A stretch of DNA of 64,000 nt from Lepus europaeus. Lineage: Eukaryota > Chordata > Mammalia > Lagomorpha > Leporidae. A model generated the notes under the pieces. It had not been told where the DNA came from, ran no database searches, and saw only the letters and a list, made by a program, of their open reading frames with translations. The DNA is taken from NCBI RefSeq assembly GCF_033115175.1, contig NC_084831.1, positions 14,485,138-14,549,137 on the forward strand, given 5' to 3'. Positions 24,301-37,512 of the stretch are shown piece by piece. A program made the position numbers and the translations under genes. How positions within the stretch are numbered: position 1 is the first letter of the stretch; each line of letters begins with the position of its first letter.

Positions 24301-27300
24301 AGATGGCCCACGAGTGCTGGCTTCCCACACAGGGCTCCTTGACGTGCTGAGACGCCAGCATGTGTGCAGCGCCACGACGCCGGGCCACAGCACCGAGTAA
24401 ACCAGACAGAACTCCACACCCTGGAACCGGTGCTGTGGCGTTGTGGGCTAAGCCTCCGCCTGCAGTGCCGGCATCCCATATGGGCACCAGTTTGAGTCCC
24501 GGCTGCTCCACTTCCGATCCAGCTCTCTGCTATGGCTTGGGAAAGCAGTAGAAGATGGCCCAGGTGCTTGGGCCCTGTACCCACATGGGAGACCTAGAAG
24601 AAGCTCCTGGATCCTGGCTTTGGATCAGCTCAGCTCTGGCTGTTGTGGCCACTTGGAGAGTAAACCAGTGGATGGGAGACCTTTCTGTCTACCCCTTCTC
24701 TGTAGCTCTTCCCCTCAAATAAATAAATCTTTAAAAAAAAATAACTCCACTCCCATGCTAGGCTCTCCATCGCAGGAGGAAGCAAACAAATCAATCAGCA
24801 AAACGTACAACACGCTCCCAGGGGCTATGCACCAAGAAGAAAAGGAAGCCGGGTGGGGTGGGGCTCAGAGGAGGAGGCAGGCATGGTCAGGAAAGGCCTT
24901 GAAGACAAGAAGCAGGGATCGAGGGAGGGAGGCGGGCAGGGATATGGGGGAATCGCTTTCCAGACGGACGGGAGCAGTGCGTGCCAAGGCCCTGGGGCAT
25001 CCTGGGCCTGCACCGCTCCAGCACCAGCCAGTGGCCAGCAAGAGTGATGGGCAGAGGAGGCCAACAAGACGCTGCAGAGGGAATGGGCTGGACGGGGGAC
25101 CCCAGCTTTGCTCTGGGCTCGGCAGCGCCGCTGGAGTGGGTGCAGTAGGGACTGGGACTTGCATTTGAACAGTGGAGGAGGCACTGGGGGGGTGTGGCAC
25201 GAGCAGGTGCCAGGAGACCCCAGGGCCTCTGCGGTGGGACAGCCGGCAACGGCTCAGGTGCAAAGGCAGTGGACGATCCAGACGTGTGCTGAAGGCACAG
25301 ACAGTGCGGTCTGTGGCAGACTGCATGTGATTTGAGAGAAAGAAAGAAGCCAGGCACGACCCCAAGGCTTAAGCTTCAACACCAGGAAGGTCTGAGTTGT
25401 TACCAGCAGGCTGGGGACAGCAGCAAGATTCGCAGGCTGCAAGCCGGGCCCCTACGCCACGCCTGCTGGCTCGGATCATTCTCCCCTTACCACAAAAACG
25501 AGGCATTGACCTCTCTGTTTTACAGACAAGGGGACCAAGGGCCCAGGGGCCAAGCCGCTGGCCTGAAGAGCCAAAAGGTGAGCTGGCTACCGACTGCTCC
25601 ACCCGCTGCTCTGCCCAGTGCCGCCCAAGTCGCTGCAGCCAGCAGAGCACCGCACGCTCCAACCCAGGACCCACACTGCCCCGTAAGGTCGCACGGAGGC
25701 TGCACTTATGTTAGCTGCTGGGACTGGGGGCCCAGTGTCACAGCCTCCCCAGTCATCCTGAGACCTCCTGCCATTCCCAGCTCTGTCTCCCGCTTACCAA
25801 CCTGGGAGTGAGCCAGGCAGGTGTGGGGAGAGGGGAAAGAGGAGAGAGGCAGGTGGCCCAAGTGGAATCCCTCCAGGCCCTCTCCACGCCACCCCTGGCC
25901 ACTCTCCACCTGACTGCGCCCCACCCCTCACCCTGCAGCCGGTAGCATCATTTGTGGTTCCCCAAATGCACCCTAGCGTCCTAAATGCACGCACGCTGGC
26001 CTTTCTCAGCCTAACGGGGAGGAGGCAGCTCACTCACTGTCTCCTCCCTGAAGCCATCCAGGCCTGACCATGTCCTACCCTACACAGACCTGGCCCCACA
26101 CCTTTTCCTGGGAGGCTAAGTCAGGGAGCTGTGGACAGAGGAATGGGGGTGGGGGGTGGGACACAGGAAAGACAGGACAGGCTGGCGTGAACGTGTGGCT
26201 GGAGATGCGCCGGCTGGATGGATGGGTGGGGAGAGTAGTCCGACTGGGTAACTGGACGGGTGGGTGTGTGGAAGGAAGGACAGCGGGGGGTGTGGATGGG
26301 TGAGTGAGCAGATGGGTAAATGACGGCGTGGAGAAGGCGGGCAGGCGGATGGAGGGCAGATGAACGTGTGCGCAGAGCGGATGAGACGGCGGGTGGGGGC
26401 AGACAAACGCACCCGTGGACCCAGCCTGCCCTGTGCTCCCTTCCACAAGAAGGGAGAAAAAGAAGTTTTTTTTTTTTTTACTTTTTGACAGGCAGAGTGG
26501 ACAGTGAGAGAGACACAGAGAAAGGTCTTCCTTTTGCCATTGGTTCACCCTCCAGTGGCTGCCGCAGCTGGTGCGCTGCAGCGGGCGCACCGCGCTGTTC
26601 TGAAGGCAGGAGCCAGGTGCTTATCCTGATCTCCCATGGGGTGCAGGGCCCAAGCACTTGGGCCATCCTCCACTGCACTCCCTGGCCACAGCAGAGAGCT
26701 GGCCTGGAAGAGTGGCAACCGGGACAGAATCTGGCGCCCCGACCGGGACTAGAACCCGGTGTGCCGGCGCCGCTAGGCGGAAGATTAGCCTATTGAGCTA
26801 CGGCGCCGGCCATGGGAGAAAAAGAATTTAAGAGACCCTCAGTTCCCAGGACCCTGCAGGCCCAGCTCTGGGTGGCGCTCTCCACCTGCCAGACAGGAGA
26901 GCCTCATGCCCGGACATGCTCATGGCACCAACGGCTTCCCACTGAGGAGCTGGGCGGGACGTGGGGGAGCAAGTCAGCCGGCAGCCATGATGCTGCCACG
27001 AGAACAGCAGGGGCTGCTGGGGGCGTGGCGGAGGCAGGCAGTGGGCGACGAGGGCCCGTGGCTGGTGGGACGAGCCAAGACCAGGCCTCTTCCTCAGGCA
27101 CTGCCAGGCAAATAGCATCTGGGCCGTCACCAGCCAGGGCTGCGCCTGACTCTTCAGAAGCTGAGCCCAGCAGCGGGCCCCTGGAGCGGTGGTTAAGACG
27201 CTGCCTGGGGAGCCTGCATCCCTTACTGCAGTGCCTGAGTTCAAATCCTGCTACTTCCAATCCCAGCTCCCTGCTAATGTCCACCCTTGGGGGCAGCAGT

Positions 27301-29349
27301 GACGGCTCAAGTACTAGTGTCCTTGCCACCCAGGTGGGGGGCCCAGACTGCGCTCCTGGGTCCTGGCTGCAGCCTGGCCCAGCCCTGGCTGTCGCTGGCA
27401 TTTGGGGAGTGAACCAGTGGATGCAAGTTCCGTGTCTACCTTTCAAATAAAATGAAAACAAACCAATCAACCAAGACAGCCATGCCCTGTGGTGTCAGAG
27501 GAGGTGGGGGCAAGACACCAGGTGCAGGCTCGCTTCTCTTCGGGTCTGCCCCTTCCTGCCGCACCCTCCGGGGCCGCCCTACCTGGCTGGCCCGCGGGGC
27601 CCATCTGCTGGGCCAGGATGGCCTTCAGTCTCTTGATCTCCTCCTGGTACTCGCGGAGGAGCGCGTCCTTGGGGTCCTCATTGATGCGCGGCTTGTTCTT
27701 GATGTTCTTGGCCCGGTTGGCGTAGCGCAGTGTGCTCAGGGACTCATCGTAATTGTTGTCGGCGGGCGACAGGCAGGCCACCATCAGTGTCTTGGTGTTG
27801 CCGCCCAGAGAGTCCTGCAGCAGCCGGGTGAGCTTCGAATCGCGGTAGGGAATGTGCCTGCAGCGGCCGTCCACCAGCGCCGAGATGACGTTGCCCAGCG
27901 CCGACAGCGACAGGTTGATCTTGGTGGCCTCCTTGAGCCGCTCCCCCGTGGCGCCTGTCTTGGACTGCCGCTCGCTGCCTGCCAGGTCCACCAGGTTCAG
28001 CTTGCCCGCCCGGAGGTGGTCCTTGCCCCGCTCGTCTGCACAGACAGACAGAGCAGGCAGGGCACTAGAGGGCGCCCCGGGGTCAGGAGCCCACTGAGCC
28101 GCGGGGCGAGGGCTCCCCACCCGCTGAGGGCCTCAGCTGAGGGCCAGGGAGCTGCTGCTATTAGGGCCATCTGACAGAGGAGCAAAGTGAGGCCCAGACA
28201 GGGCATGCGACATCTCCAAGGTGACACCTGCTAAGGGGCGGAGCCCAAATCAGAACGCTGGGCCATCTGGGGAGTCCGGGGAGCAGGGGCCAGGTGTTAT
28301 GGCTACCCAGCAGCTCCTCCACTCCTCCTCTAGGCCAAAGGCAGGGGCTGGGGGGCATGGCTAGATCCCCAAGGAGTTGATTTGTCCATGCATCAGCTTT
28401 GGAGACTCTTGGACCTGGCTCCCAGCCCAGTCCTGCGTCTGCCTTGCTGTGTGACACCAGGGGAGCCATGCGCCTCTCTGGGTCTCAGTTTCACACATCA
28501 ACAAAGTGACAGCAGCACCAGCTCCCACTAGGGTCAGTTGTTGGGAGGAGCAGAGGAAACCTGCAGCGTTTTCTTATGGGGGCCACAGCAGCCCGGCACA
28601 TGGTGCCAAGGTCACTGCTACTGTGCCGGCTGGATGGGCCCTGGGCATGGAGGGTGATGGGACAGCCGCCTGCGGCTGGCACCACTGGGCTTCAGAAGGG
28701 CCCACCCCGATCCTCTCCCTCAGCAGCTGTGACATGCGGGGAGGTCACTTCTCTGGACTCAAAGCCTCAGCAGCCCCTCTCTCAGTGCGGACAAAAGGCC
28801 AGCTTGAAGGTCACCGTGAGGACGGCAGTGACAGCACAAACTCGCCGAGCTCAGCCTGGGCCTGCCCAAGGCGAGCGCTCACCGGCACTGGCCACCCCGG
28901 AAACCACCCCAGGAGCTGGAGGGCGACATCCTTCGATTCTGACGTGGCCCAAAGCCCCAGATCGGGGCAGGGAGGCAGGGGAGGGCTGAAACCACAACTG
29001 CCCATGTTACACGCGGGCCCCCAGTCTGAAAGGGCGAAAGCCTGGCTGGGATGCAGCAGGTGGACGTATGAGGGGCGTGGGTCCTCAGGGTCTTTAAAGA
29101 GAAGGGTGGGCATTTGGTGCAGTGGTTAGGACCAAATCCCATATCTGAGTCCTGGGTTCAAGTCCTGACTCTGTCCTGATTCTGACTTCCTGCTGATGTT
29201 ACCCTAGGAGGCAGCAGGTGATGGCTCAAGTGGTTGGGTCCCTGCCACCCACACGGGACACCCACACCAAGTCCCTGGCTCCAGGCTTCAGCCTGGCCCA
29301 GCCCTGGCTACTGTAGGCATTTGGAGAGTGAACCAGTGGAGCTCCTGCT

Positions 29350-29387
<38 letters not shown>

Positions 29388-30014
29388 TATGCAACTGATT
29401 TTTAATTACTTTTTAATAAAAGAGCAGGACGGAACAGGGGACCAGCCTTGGGGAAGCTCTGTGCTCAGGTCGCAGGAGCCCAGGGCTCCGCTGCAGGGAA
29501 CCTGTGTCAGCCACTTCCACCCACACCACAGATCTGGAGACAACTGGAACACCCTGCAAAGGCTGGCCATAAGTGGGCGTGAGAAATGCCTGCACTGCCC
29601 TCCGGCCCCGGGCACCCGGTGGTGATGAGGGAGATGCTTGGCAAACAGAGCCAAGGGGAAACCACCTGGAGCGTGAGACTCCAATCGTGTTTAAAATGTT
29701 CACGGAAAAGCAGCGTCAAAAGACAAGGCACTGGCCGGCGCCGCGGCTCACTTGGCTAATCCTCCACCTGCGGCGCCGGCATCCCGGGTTCTAGTCCCAG
29801 TTGGGGTGCCAGGTACTAGTCCCGGTTGCTCCTCTTCCAGTCCAGCTCTCTGCTGTGGCCCGGAAGGGCAGAGGAGGATGGCCCAAGTGCTTGGGTCGCA
29901 GCACCTGCATGGGAGACCAGGAGGAAGCACCTGGCTCCTGGCTTTAGATCGGCACAGCGCCGGCCATAGCGGCCATTAGGGGAGTGAACCAAAGGAAAGG
30001 AAGACCTTTCTCTC

Positions 30015-30048
<34 letters not shown>

Positions 30049-32234
30049 ACTGTCTATAACTCTCTCTCTCTCTCTCTGTCTAACTCTGCCTGGCAAAAAA
30101 TTTTAAAAAATAAAAAAAGTCAAGGCACTGCACTGTGGCACAGCAGGTTAAGCTGCACCTGTGATGCCAGCATCCCATGTGGGCACCGGTTCGAGTCCCG
30201 GCTGCTCCACTTCTGATCCAGCTCCCTGCTAATGCACCTGGGAAAGTAGTAGGAGACAGCCCAAGTGCTGGGGTCCCTGCACCCACGTGGGAACTCCTGG
30301 TTGGAGTTTCAGGCCCCTGGCTTTGGTCTGGCCCAGCCCTGTCTGGCCATTTAGGGAATGAACCAGCGGATGGAAGATTTCTCTCTGTGTGTCTCCCTCT
30401 CTCTAACTCTGCCTTTCAAATAAATAAATAAATCCTTCTGAAAAGGAAAACGCGAAGCAGAGTATGCTCTGATGGGAACGACTGGTTGTGCTGGTTCCCG
30501 GAACCACGGGCACTCTCCCCCATCTCTCTCTAAATTCTAAGTATCTTTATTGAGCTTGCATTATTTTATAATGAAAGCAAGAATCATCTTTTAAATCTGT
30601 TAACAGCCTGTTTGCAGGCAGCCTGTCGCCTCCTTCACACACTCCTGCAGAGTCCAAGAGGGACCAAATCACCTGCCCCTCCTGTCCCTGCCCCTGGGAG
30701 CACGCGGGTCCCACCCTCCCCAGACACACACCCCTCAGACACTCGGCAAGCGGCAGGGGCGTGGCCTGGGGCCTGGACTGAGCGGGGTGGGGAAGGTCCC
30801 ACCAGCCTGGGCGCTGACCCTGGTCAACCGTCTGCAGACCTGTGTTCCCGCCGGGCTGCCGCTCCTGCTGCTCCACGGCTCTCCGGAGCCCTACTCCTGC
30901 TGGGCCACAGACTTGCAAGAGGCAGGGCCAGCAGAAGAAAACCGGGTATCAGGAGGACCTGGGGTCGAGCTGGGCGGGCGGGAGCTTGGGCAAGCACACC
31001 CACAGCAGCTCCGAGCTGTTTTCTCCACGGGGAAATGAGAACAATGCAGCCGGCCCAGCCCGGGACGGTTGCAGCTGCCACAGAACGAAGCAGCCGGGTG
31101 CTTAGCACCACGCCAGGCCCGCAGCTGGCCCCGAGCAACCACGCTCTGTCCCTGCCTGCTCCGGCTCTCCCAAACTCTGCCAGAAAGAGGCTCGGTGAGC
31201 CAGCCGAAGGGCAGAGGAGACTGCAAAGAGAGAGGATGACCTCGGGACAGGAGCCCAGCTCCGACACCCCCGCCGTGCAGCCTCAGCTCCTCAACTGTAA
31301 AATGGGTGCAGCTCCAAGGCTCCCGCCTGAGCCTGCGGGGCAGGCAGGTCACCGCAGCGCCTGCCCTGCCCCAGGGGAGCGCCCTCTGGCGGTCCCCCCT
31401 CCCACTTCCCCTGGGGCTCCAGGGCCCACAGGCGCTGGACCCACTCAGGTATCCGCCCCTGGTCCCAGGCCGCATACCCACGGCGTAGATCTCAATGCTG
31501 ATGGTGAAGATGGAGTGCGAGCGTGAGGAGTCCTTGTTCATGAGGGTGTAGCCCACCGAGCGGTTCTTCCAGCCTGTCTCCATGACGCGCTCGCACTGGG
31601 CCACGCTGTGCACCGTGTGCATGGACAGCCCCTTCACGTACACGCCCTTCTCCGGGTGCTCCTTCAGCTGCGGGCAGGAGGCACAGCTCAGGAGCGGGGG
31701 TGGAGATGGGGCCAGGGGTCCCCAGGGCACCCGAGGCCTGAGCTCCACCCAGACCGCGCCTGCCCTCCTGCAGCGCGGGTTGGCTCAGCTAACGCCCCAT
31801 AACAAGGAAGGCACCCGTTCTAGGCAGGGCCAGCGGCAAACCTCCTCCTGCCTCCTACTTGTTGTGGGACCTTGTGTCAGTGACTCAGTCTGGGCCTCAG
31901 TTTCCACATCTATACAATGGGTATGAGATATCATCAATCTCATCGGGCTATGGTAAGAATCCAGTGAAATAACGGGGAGGGACCAGCATTGTGATATAGC
32001 AGGTTAAGCCTCCCCCTGAGATACCAGCATCCCATATGGACAACGGTTCAAGACCTGGCTGCTCCACTTGCGATCCAGCTCCCTGCTAGTGTGCCTAAGA
32101 AAGCAGAAGATGGCCCAAGTGGTTGGACCACTGCACCCATGTGGGAAACCCGGAAGAAGCTCCAGGTTCCTGGCTTCAGCCTGGCCCAGCCCTGGCCACT
32201 GCGACCACTTGGGGAGTGAACCAGTGAATGGACG

Positions 32235-32286
<52 letters not shown>

Positions 32287-35200
32287 CTATAACTCTGCCT
32301 TTCAAATAAATAAGAAATAAATCTTAAAGATAAAGGGGCACCCAAGGCTCAGCATGGTGCCTCTGGCAGGTGACTAAGTGTCCCATAAATGCCAGGTGCC
32401 TCCACGGGGCATCCACCAGGGCCACCGCTGTGAAGGTGGTTTTTAGTCTGGGAGCTTGAGCTGATCCCCTCTCTCCCCTCCCTCCGGGGCAGCACGAATG
32501 TTTTCAGCCCCTGGCCATTGGCTGCACAGAGCCCCAGCAGGTGCACAGCTCAGGTGGCCGCAGCCCTGTGCGAGGGCTGCAGGTCAGAGAGCTCGAGCGA
32601 TGGCGCCCTGCTCACTGCCCAGGCCACCTGGTTGCTTAGCTGCAGACACGCAGCTGCGACACGCAGTATTTCTCACTTGCGAGAAGAAATAAAACCACTC
32701 TGGCAAGAGCAGAGTGGACTGGAACGAGAGGGGTTTGCTTGCCAGTGGACCTGCAGGCCGGAGTGCAGAAGGCCCCACGGCTTCAGGGCCTCCTGGTGGG
32801 GTCGGGACCCATCTGCTCCAGCAGGAGGCGGAGACCCAGCCAGGCCCAGCCCAGGGAGTTGAGGTGGCGCACCAGGGCAGCCAGGGAGGCACCCTAAAGG
32901 CTAAGTGACTTGAAGGTCACAGCCATCAAGGGGTCACAGGTCATGAAGGCTCCAGGGGCAGAGGGGAGAGGCTGAAGCATCATGGGGAACTGAAGCCTGA
33001 AATGACAAAGAGCCGACCTGCACCCCGGAGGCAGCTGGGAGGAGGGTCACAGTGGCAGAAGCAGGAGTCCCCAAGCGCAGGTGGAGCCAGCCCTGGGGGG
33101 CTGCGGCACCCCTCCAGCTCAGCCACACTACTCACGCACCTGAGAGGTGCCTGGTGGGGTGCCTGCCACCCCCAGGTGCTAGGACCCCGCCTGGCACACA
33201 GGCCGGGTGAGCGAGGGGCTCCCAGCCTCATGAACTTTCCTGCTCTAGACTCAGAACCAGACCCTGGTTCTGTCACTTGCTAGGTGGGGAGGTCAGTTTG
33301 CCTCCCTCTAGGCCTCAGTCTCCTCACCTGTGAAGTGGGGATGATAAATCCCATTTCTGTCCAACAATGGATCCAACCACAGCTCTGGAGCAGGGCACAG
33401 AGGCCAGGGATGCGTCTGGGGGCCTCGGCGACCTCAGGAGATGCGCCTTGCGGAATGGGGCTCCCAATGCTCCACCTTTAGGCCCAGGAGGGTTTGTTTC
33501 CCACCCCCACACCTTGTCATTCCCCAAGGGATCCCCTCCCCTGTAACTCCTGACCCCACCCCCAACAAGGCAGGGCTGCACTGAGTGACAGCCGCCCGCT
33601 ATGCGCACTCCCTGGGTAACTGCTCATCTTGGCTGCACAGAGGCCACAGCTGGGTTGCCATGGCAACCAGCTGGGCTGCAGCATGGATGGACAAGGATGT
33701 GTCCGTGTCTGTGGGTCGGTGGGGTGTGTGTGTGTGTGTGTGTGTGTGAGCAGGGGAACCAGGCAGAGAGGCCCCCAGGCCCACACAGGACCTGGCTGGG
33801 GTCCAGGACGGAGGTCTGTAGTGGCTGGGGCCGGGTGTGTACCTCTGCTTCCCCAAATCTCCTGCGGGCCTTGGCTGCTCTAGTCGGCTCCAGCTGTACA
33901 AATTAGCAGGCCCTGTGCCGAGCAGGTTAAGAGCCTGTGCTGAGGGGCGTGGCCCCGAATGCAGAGCCCAGCCCTGCTCTCCTGACTGTGCGGTGGGCGG
34001 GTCTTACACAGGCAGTGGGGCCTCCACTTCCTCATCTGTTACAGGGTAAGAAAGCACCTGCACCCCCCGTATCCTCCCCTGCACATCCTCCACAAGGAGC
34101 AGGCCGGAGCTCCAGTGCCGCCGGCGCAGGGGGCGGGCAGGGCGGGGTGGATCACCTGATCACCGTGGTCATCGGCAGCCCCCAGACAGACTGGCCCACC
34201 CAGCCTCGGGTCCATGGCCCAGGGCAGCAAGCGCATGGGTGGTCTGGGTAGCTGCGGCCCTTTTAAGTCCAGTGTCGTCCTTTTAAGTCCAGGGTCGTGA
34301 GGAAGAGGAGGGTCTCCCGCCGCCCCGCTGGAGGCTGGCAGAAGTTTCCCAAGTGGGCAGGGGTCCTGACTCCGCCGGTTGGCCATCTAGGGCTGATCTG
34401 TGGCAGCAACCCTACGCCTGCCTCCTCTCCCTGCCGCCCTGCCTGGGGGCTGACTTAGCTGCACCAGGAGCGAGAAAATGGGAACAGCTCCAGGTGGGCG
34501 GCCGGGGCTCCTGCGTGGACGGGCAGAGCACTGTGCGCCTGCGCCAAGCTGGAGGGGCCGGGGCTGGGGGTCTTCTTCTGGACGGAGATGGGCGTCACGC
34601 AGCGTGTCCTCATCCAAGCCAGGAAGGGGCTGGCTCCGGGGCGGGGGGGGGGTGTCTCTAAGGGCCCATGTGGCTGTTCAGGATTTTTCCAGCTCCTCCC
34701 TGAGGCCTGGCCTGCTCAGATGGCCACAGAGCAGCCGCCAATCAGAGGGACATCTCCAGTGACCCAGGGCAGGGCATCTGGGAGCAACTGGGGAGCAGGG
34801 CTGTGTCACGTGGCCACGGCGGGGTCTTGAACAGCCCTGGAGGGCACTGCAGAGCGGGAAGACAGGCGTCATCAGGGCCGCTACTCAGGCTCCCCATTCC
34901 CGTGGCAGCTGAAGGGCGTGCCCCGGGGTCCAGCCCCGACTCTGGCTCCCAGCCCCACGGCCTCAGCAAGCCAGCTCCTCTTTGCAAGCCTGTCTTCTTG
35001 GGTAAAGCAAGGGTCTCCATAGCAACCTCCCTGGTTGATGCTCCGTAAGGACTGAGACGTCCCCGTGGAGCTGGGCTGACCCCATGCCACTCGTGGGGCC
35101 TCCTGGGGCCTCTGGTTGCCTGGTCAGATAAGCAGCACCAGAGTTGGGTGCAGGGGGCAGCCAACCAGCATTCTGGCCTTGGACGTGGGTCGGTACCTCT

Positions 35201-37479
35201 CTCCTCCACCCCGCCGCCCCATCCAGCATTTAGAGAACCTCACATAAGAGACGAGACATGACAAGACGTCTTACCGAGGTGAAGGCCAAAGGGTCTCAAG
35301 CAGAGCCCAGCCTGGCCACTCACTGGCTGCCCAGTCCTGCCGGGTCTCCTGACCTCACCGGGCTCCCCAGAGGGCCAGCCTGGTTCGGCCTATCTTGGTG
35401 GAACCCTAAACACCTCACTGCTGCCCCCTGCTGGGAAAGCTACTCTGTGGCTCGCCCTTTAAGGAGGAGACCGGGCACAAAGGACCAGCAGGGAGCAAGC
35501 CCTGTGCAGCAGCCCCCAGGGGAGCCAGCCAGGAGCTTTTCTGCTGTGAGCAACTGACTGTCTCCCCAGGCATTCTCTGTCCTCCGGAACACCAGGGGTG
35601 TGAGCCGGTTCCCTGTGGAGCAGCCTGAGGGTCACTCCCGGGGGTGGGGGGTGGGGAGGGTGGGCCTTTCAAAGGGGATGGGAGCCCTTCAGAGGCAGTA
35701 AACTGGGGTGTGTCACATCTGGGACCTTCAAGTCAAGACACAGCTGGGTTCAAGTCCAGGCTCAGCCACTTAGCGCCATGTGACGTGGACACTGAAGTTC
35801 CCTTTGCACACTGACAGCCTGGAGATCGTAGCTACCCAATGAGGAGATGCTGAGTGCCAGACGCACGATGGGCCTCAGCCAGCCAGTAAACAGGAAGCAC
35901 TTAATAAACGATCGCCACTATTGCCTTCTTAGCGGGAAGGGCCTTTAGAACTCGTCCAAGTAATTTTTTTTTTTTTTTTTATCAGTGGAAGCTTTTCTTC
36001 AAATGAAGTCTACCACCAACTCCATCAATTTCAGCAGATATAGAGGTACGGTGGGGGAGGCCCACCCTGAGCATACTCCAAAGTTCAAGTTCAAAGTCCC
36101 CACCTCATCTGAACAGCAACCTTCCCACAGCCCCTCCCTGCCTGCCCGGGCCCTGCGCCCACCTCCAGCTTCTGCTTGGTGTTGGCCCCCAGCAGATCAC
36201 GGACGTCCTCATTGTAGATTTCCAGGTAGGAGGCCCGGACCAGGAACTTGGTGTTCTCCGCACACTGTCAGGGTGGGGAGGAGAGGCCTCTGAGCCCCAA
36301 GCCCACCTGCTGCCAGGCCTGACCTGGCCTGGGCCCTCTGCAGCCGGGGGGCGTGGGAGACACCACGGGGAGAGGAGTCCCCACCTCTGCATCACCCTGA
36401 TCGCCCTGCCCACGGCTCAGTGGGACCCCAGCCCTCTCCAAACTGCATAATCTCCATCCTGCTATTTGTGCGGCTGATGGTATGTCCACGTGCTCATGGG
36501 AACGAGAAAGGTCCTCCCTGTGGCTTGGAGCGAGAACCCCAGGCCACAGGTGAGGCCTGGAACAAGCCCTGGCTCTGGGCCGCTCGCTCGCAGGCCCTGC
36601 TCTGTGGGCCTCTCTGCATGCTGCCACGGGCAACGCTCACCTGGGACGAATTCAGAGTCTGAGCCCGGCCCTCCCTGTGGTGGACATGGGGCCGTCGGTT
36701 ACCCCTGCGTCTGTCTCAGGGTTCAGCGACGTAATTAGAGTTTCCCACAGGCTTGGTCATAGCAATTGCACAATCACAGGAGAAGCTCGGAGAGTCACAA
36801 CCCAGTGCTCAGGTGGCCGTATCACGTGAAACACCACCTGCTTGTTAAGAACCAAAGCAGGGCCGGCACTGTGGCTTAGCAGGTTAACCCTCCACCTGCA
36901 GCGCCAGCTTCCCAGGTTCAAATCCTGGCTCCTCCACTTCCCATCCAGCTCCCTGCTCATGCGCCTGGGAAAGCAGTGGAAGATGGCCCAAGGGTTTGGG
37001 CCCCTGCACGTGTGTGAGACCTGGAAGAAGCTCCTGGCTCCTGGCTTCAGCTTGTCCCAGTGTTGTGACCATTTTGGGAGGAAATCAGTAGATGGAAAAC
37101 CTCTTTCTCTCTGTAACTCTGCCTTTCAAATAAATAAATCTTTAAAAAAAAAAAAAAAAAAGGCCGGCACCGTGGCTCAACAGGCTAATCCTCCGCCTAG
37201 CGGCGCCAGCACACCGGGTTCTAGTCCCGGTTGGGGCGCTGGATTCTGTCCCGGTTGCCCCTCTTCCAGGCCAGCTCTCTGCTGTGGCCTGGGAGTGCAG
37301 TGGAGGATGGCCCAAGTCCTTGGGCCCTGCACCCCATGGGAGACCAGGAGAAGCACCTGGCTCCTGCCTTCGGATCAGCGCGGTGCGCCGGCCACAGCAG
37401 CCATTGGAGGGTGAACCAACGGCAAAGGAAGACCTTTCTCTCTGTCTCTCTCTCTCTCTCGCCGTCCACTCTGCCTGTC

Positions 37480-37512
<33 letters not shown>

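Larger units (their letters stand above)
24203..27582 (-). other. KIF17: KIF17 intron 5
   Basis: 3380 bp with three SINEs and a degenerate GGAT/GGTG-rich run at about 26210-26375. The remainder is unique. Confidence 0.75.
28036..31477 (-). other. KIF17: KIF17 intron 4
   Basis: 3442 bp with three SINEs and MIR-like pieces at 28165-28260 and 28420-28510. Otherwise unique. Confidence 0.75.
31668..36162 (-). other. KIF17: KIF17 intron 3
   Basis: 4495 bp. Holds one SINE, several MIRs (about 31840-31975, 33230-33350, 35705-35900), a (TG)n run, a T-run (35960-35981) and a perfect X-box at 33654. Low SINE load compared with neighbouring introns. Confidence 0.75.

Noticed and set aside
33725-33749. 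(TG)n run considered as a functional Z-DNA element
   Set aside because: Short and ordinary; listed only as a microsatellite.
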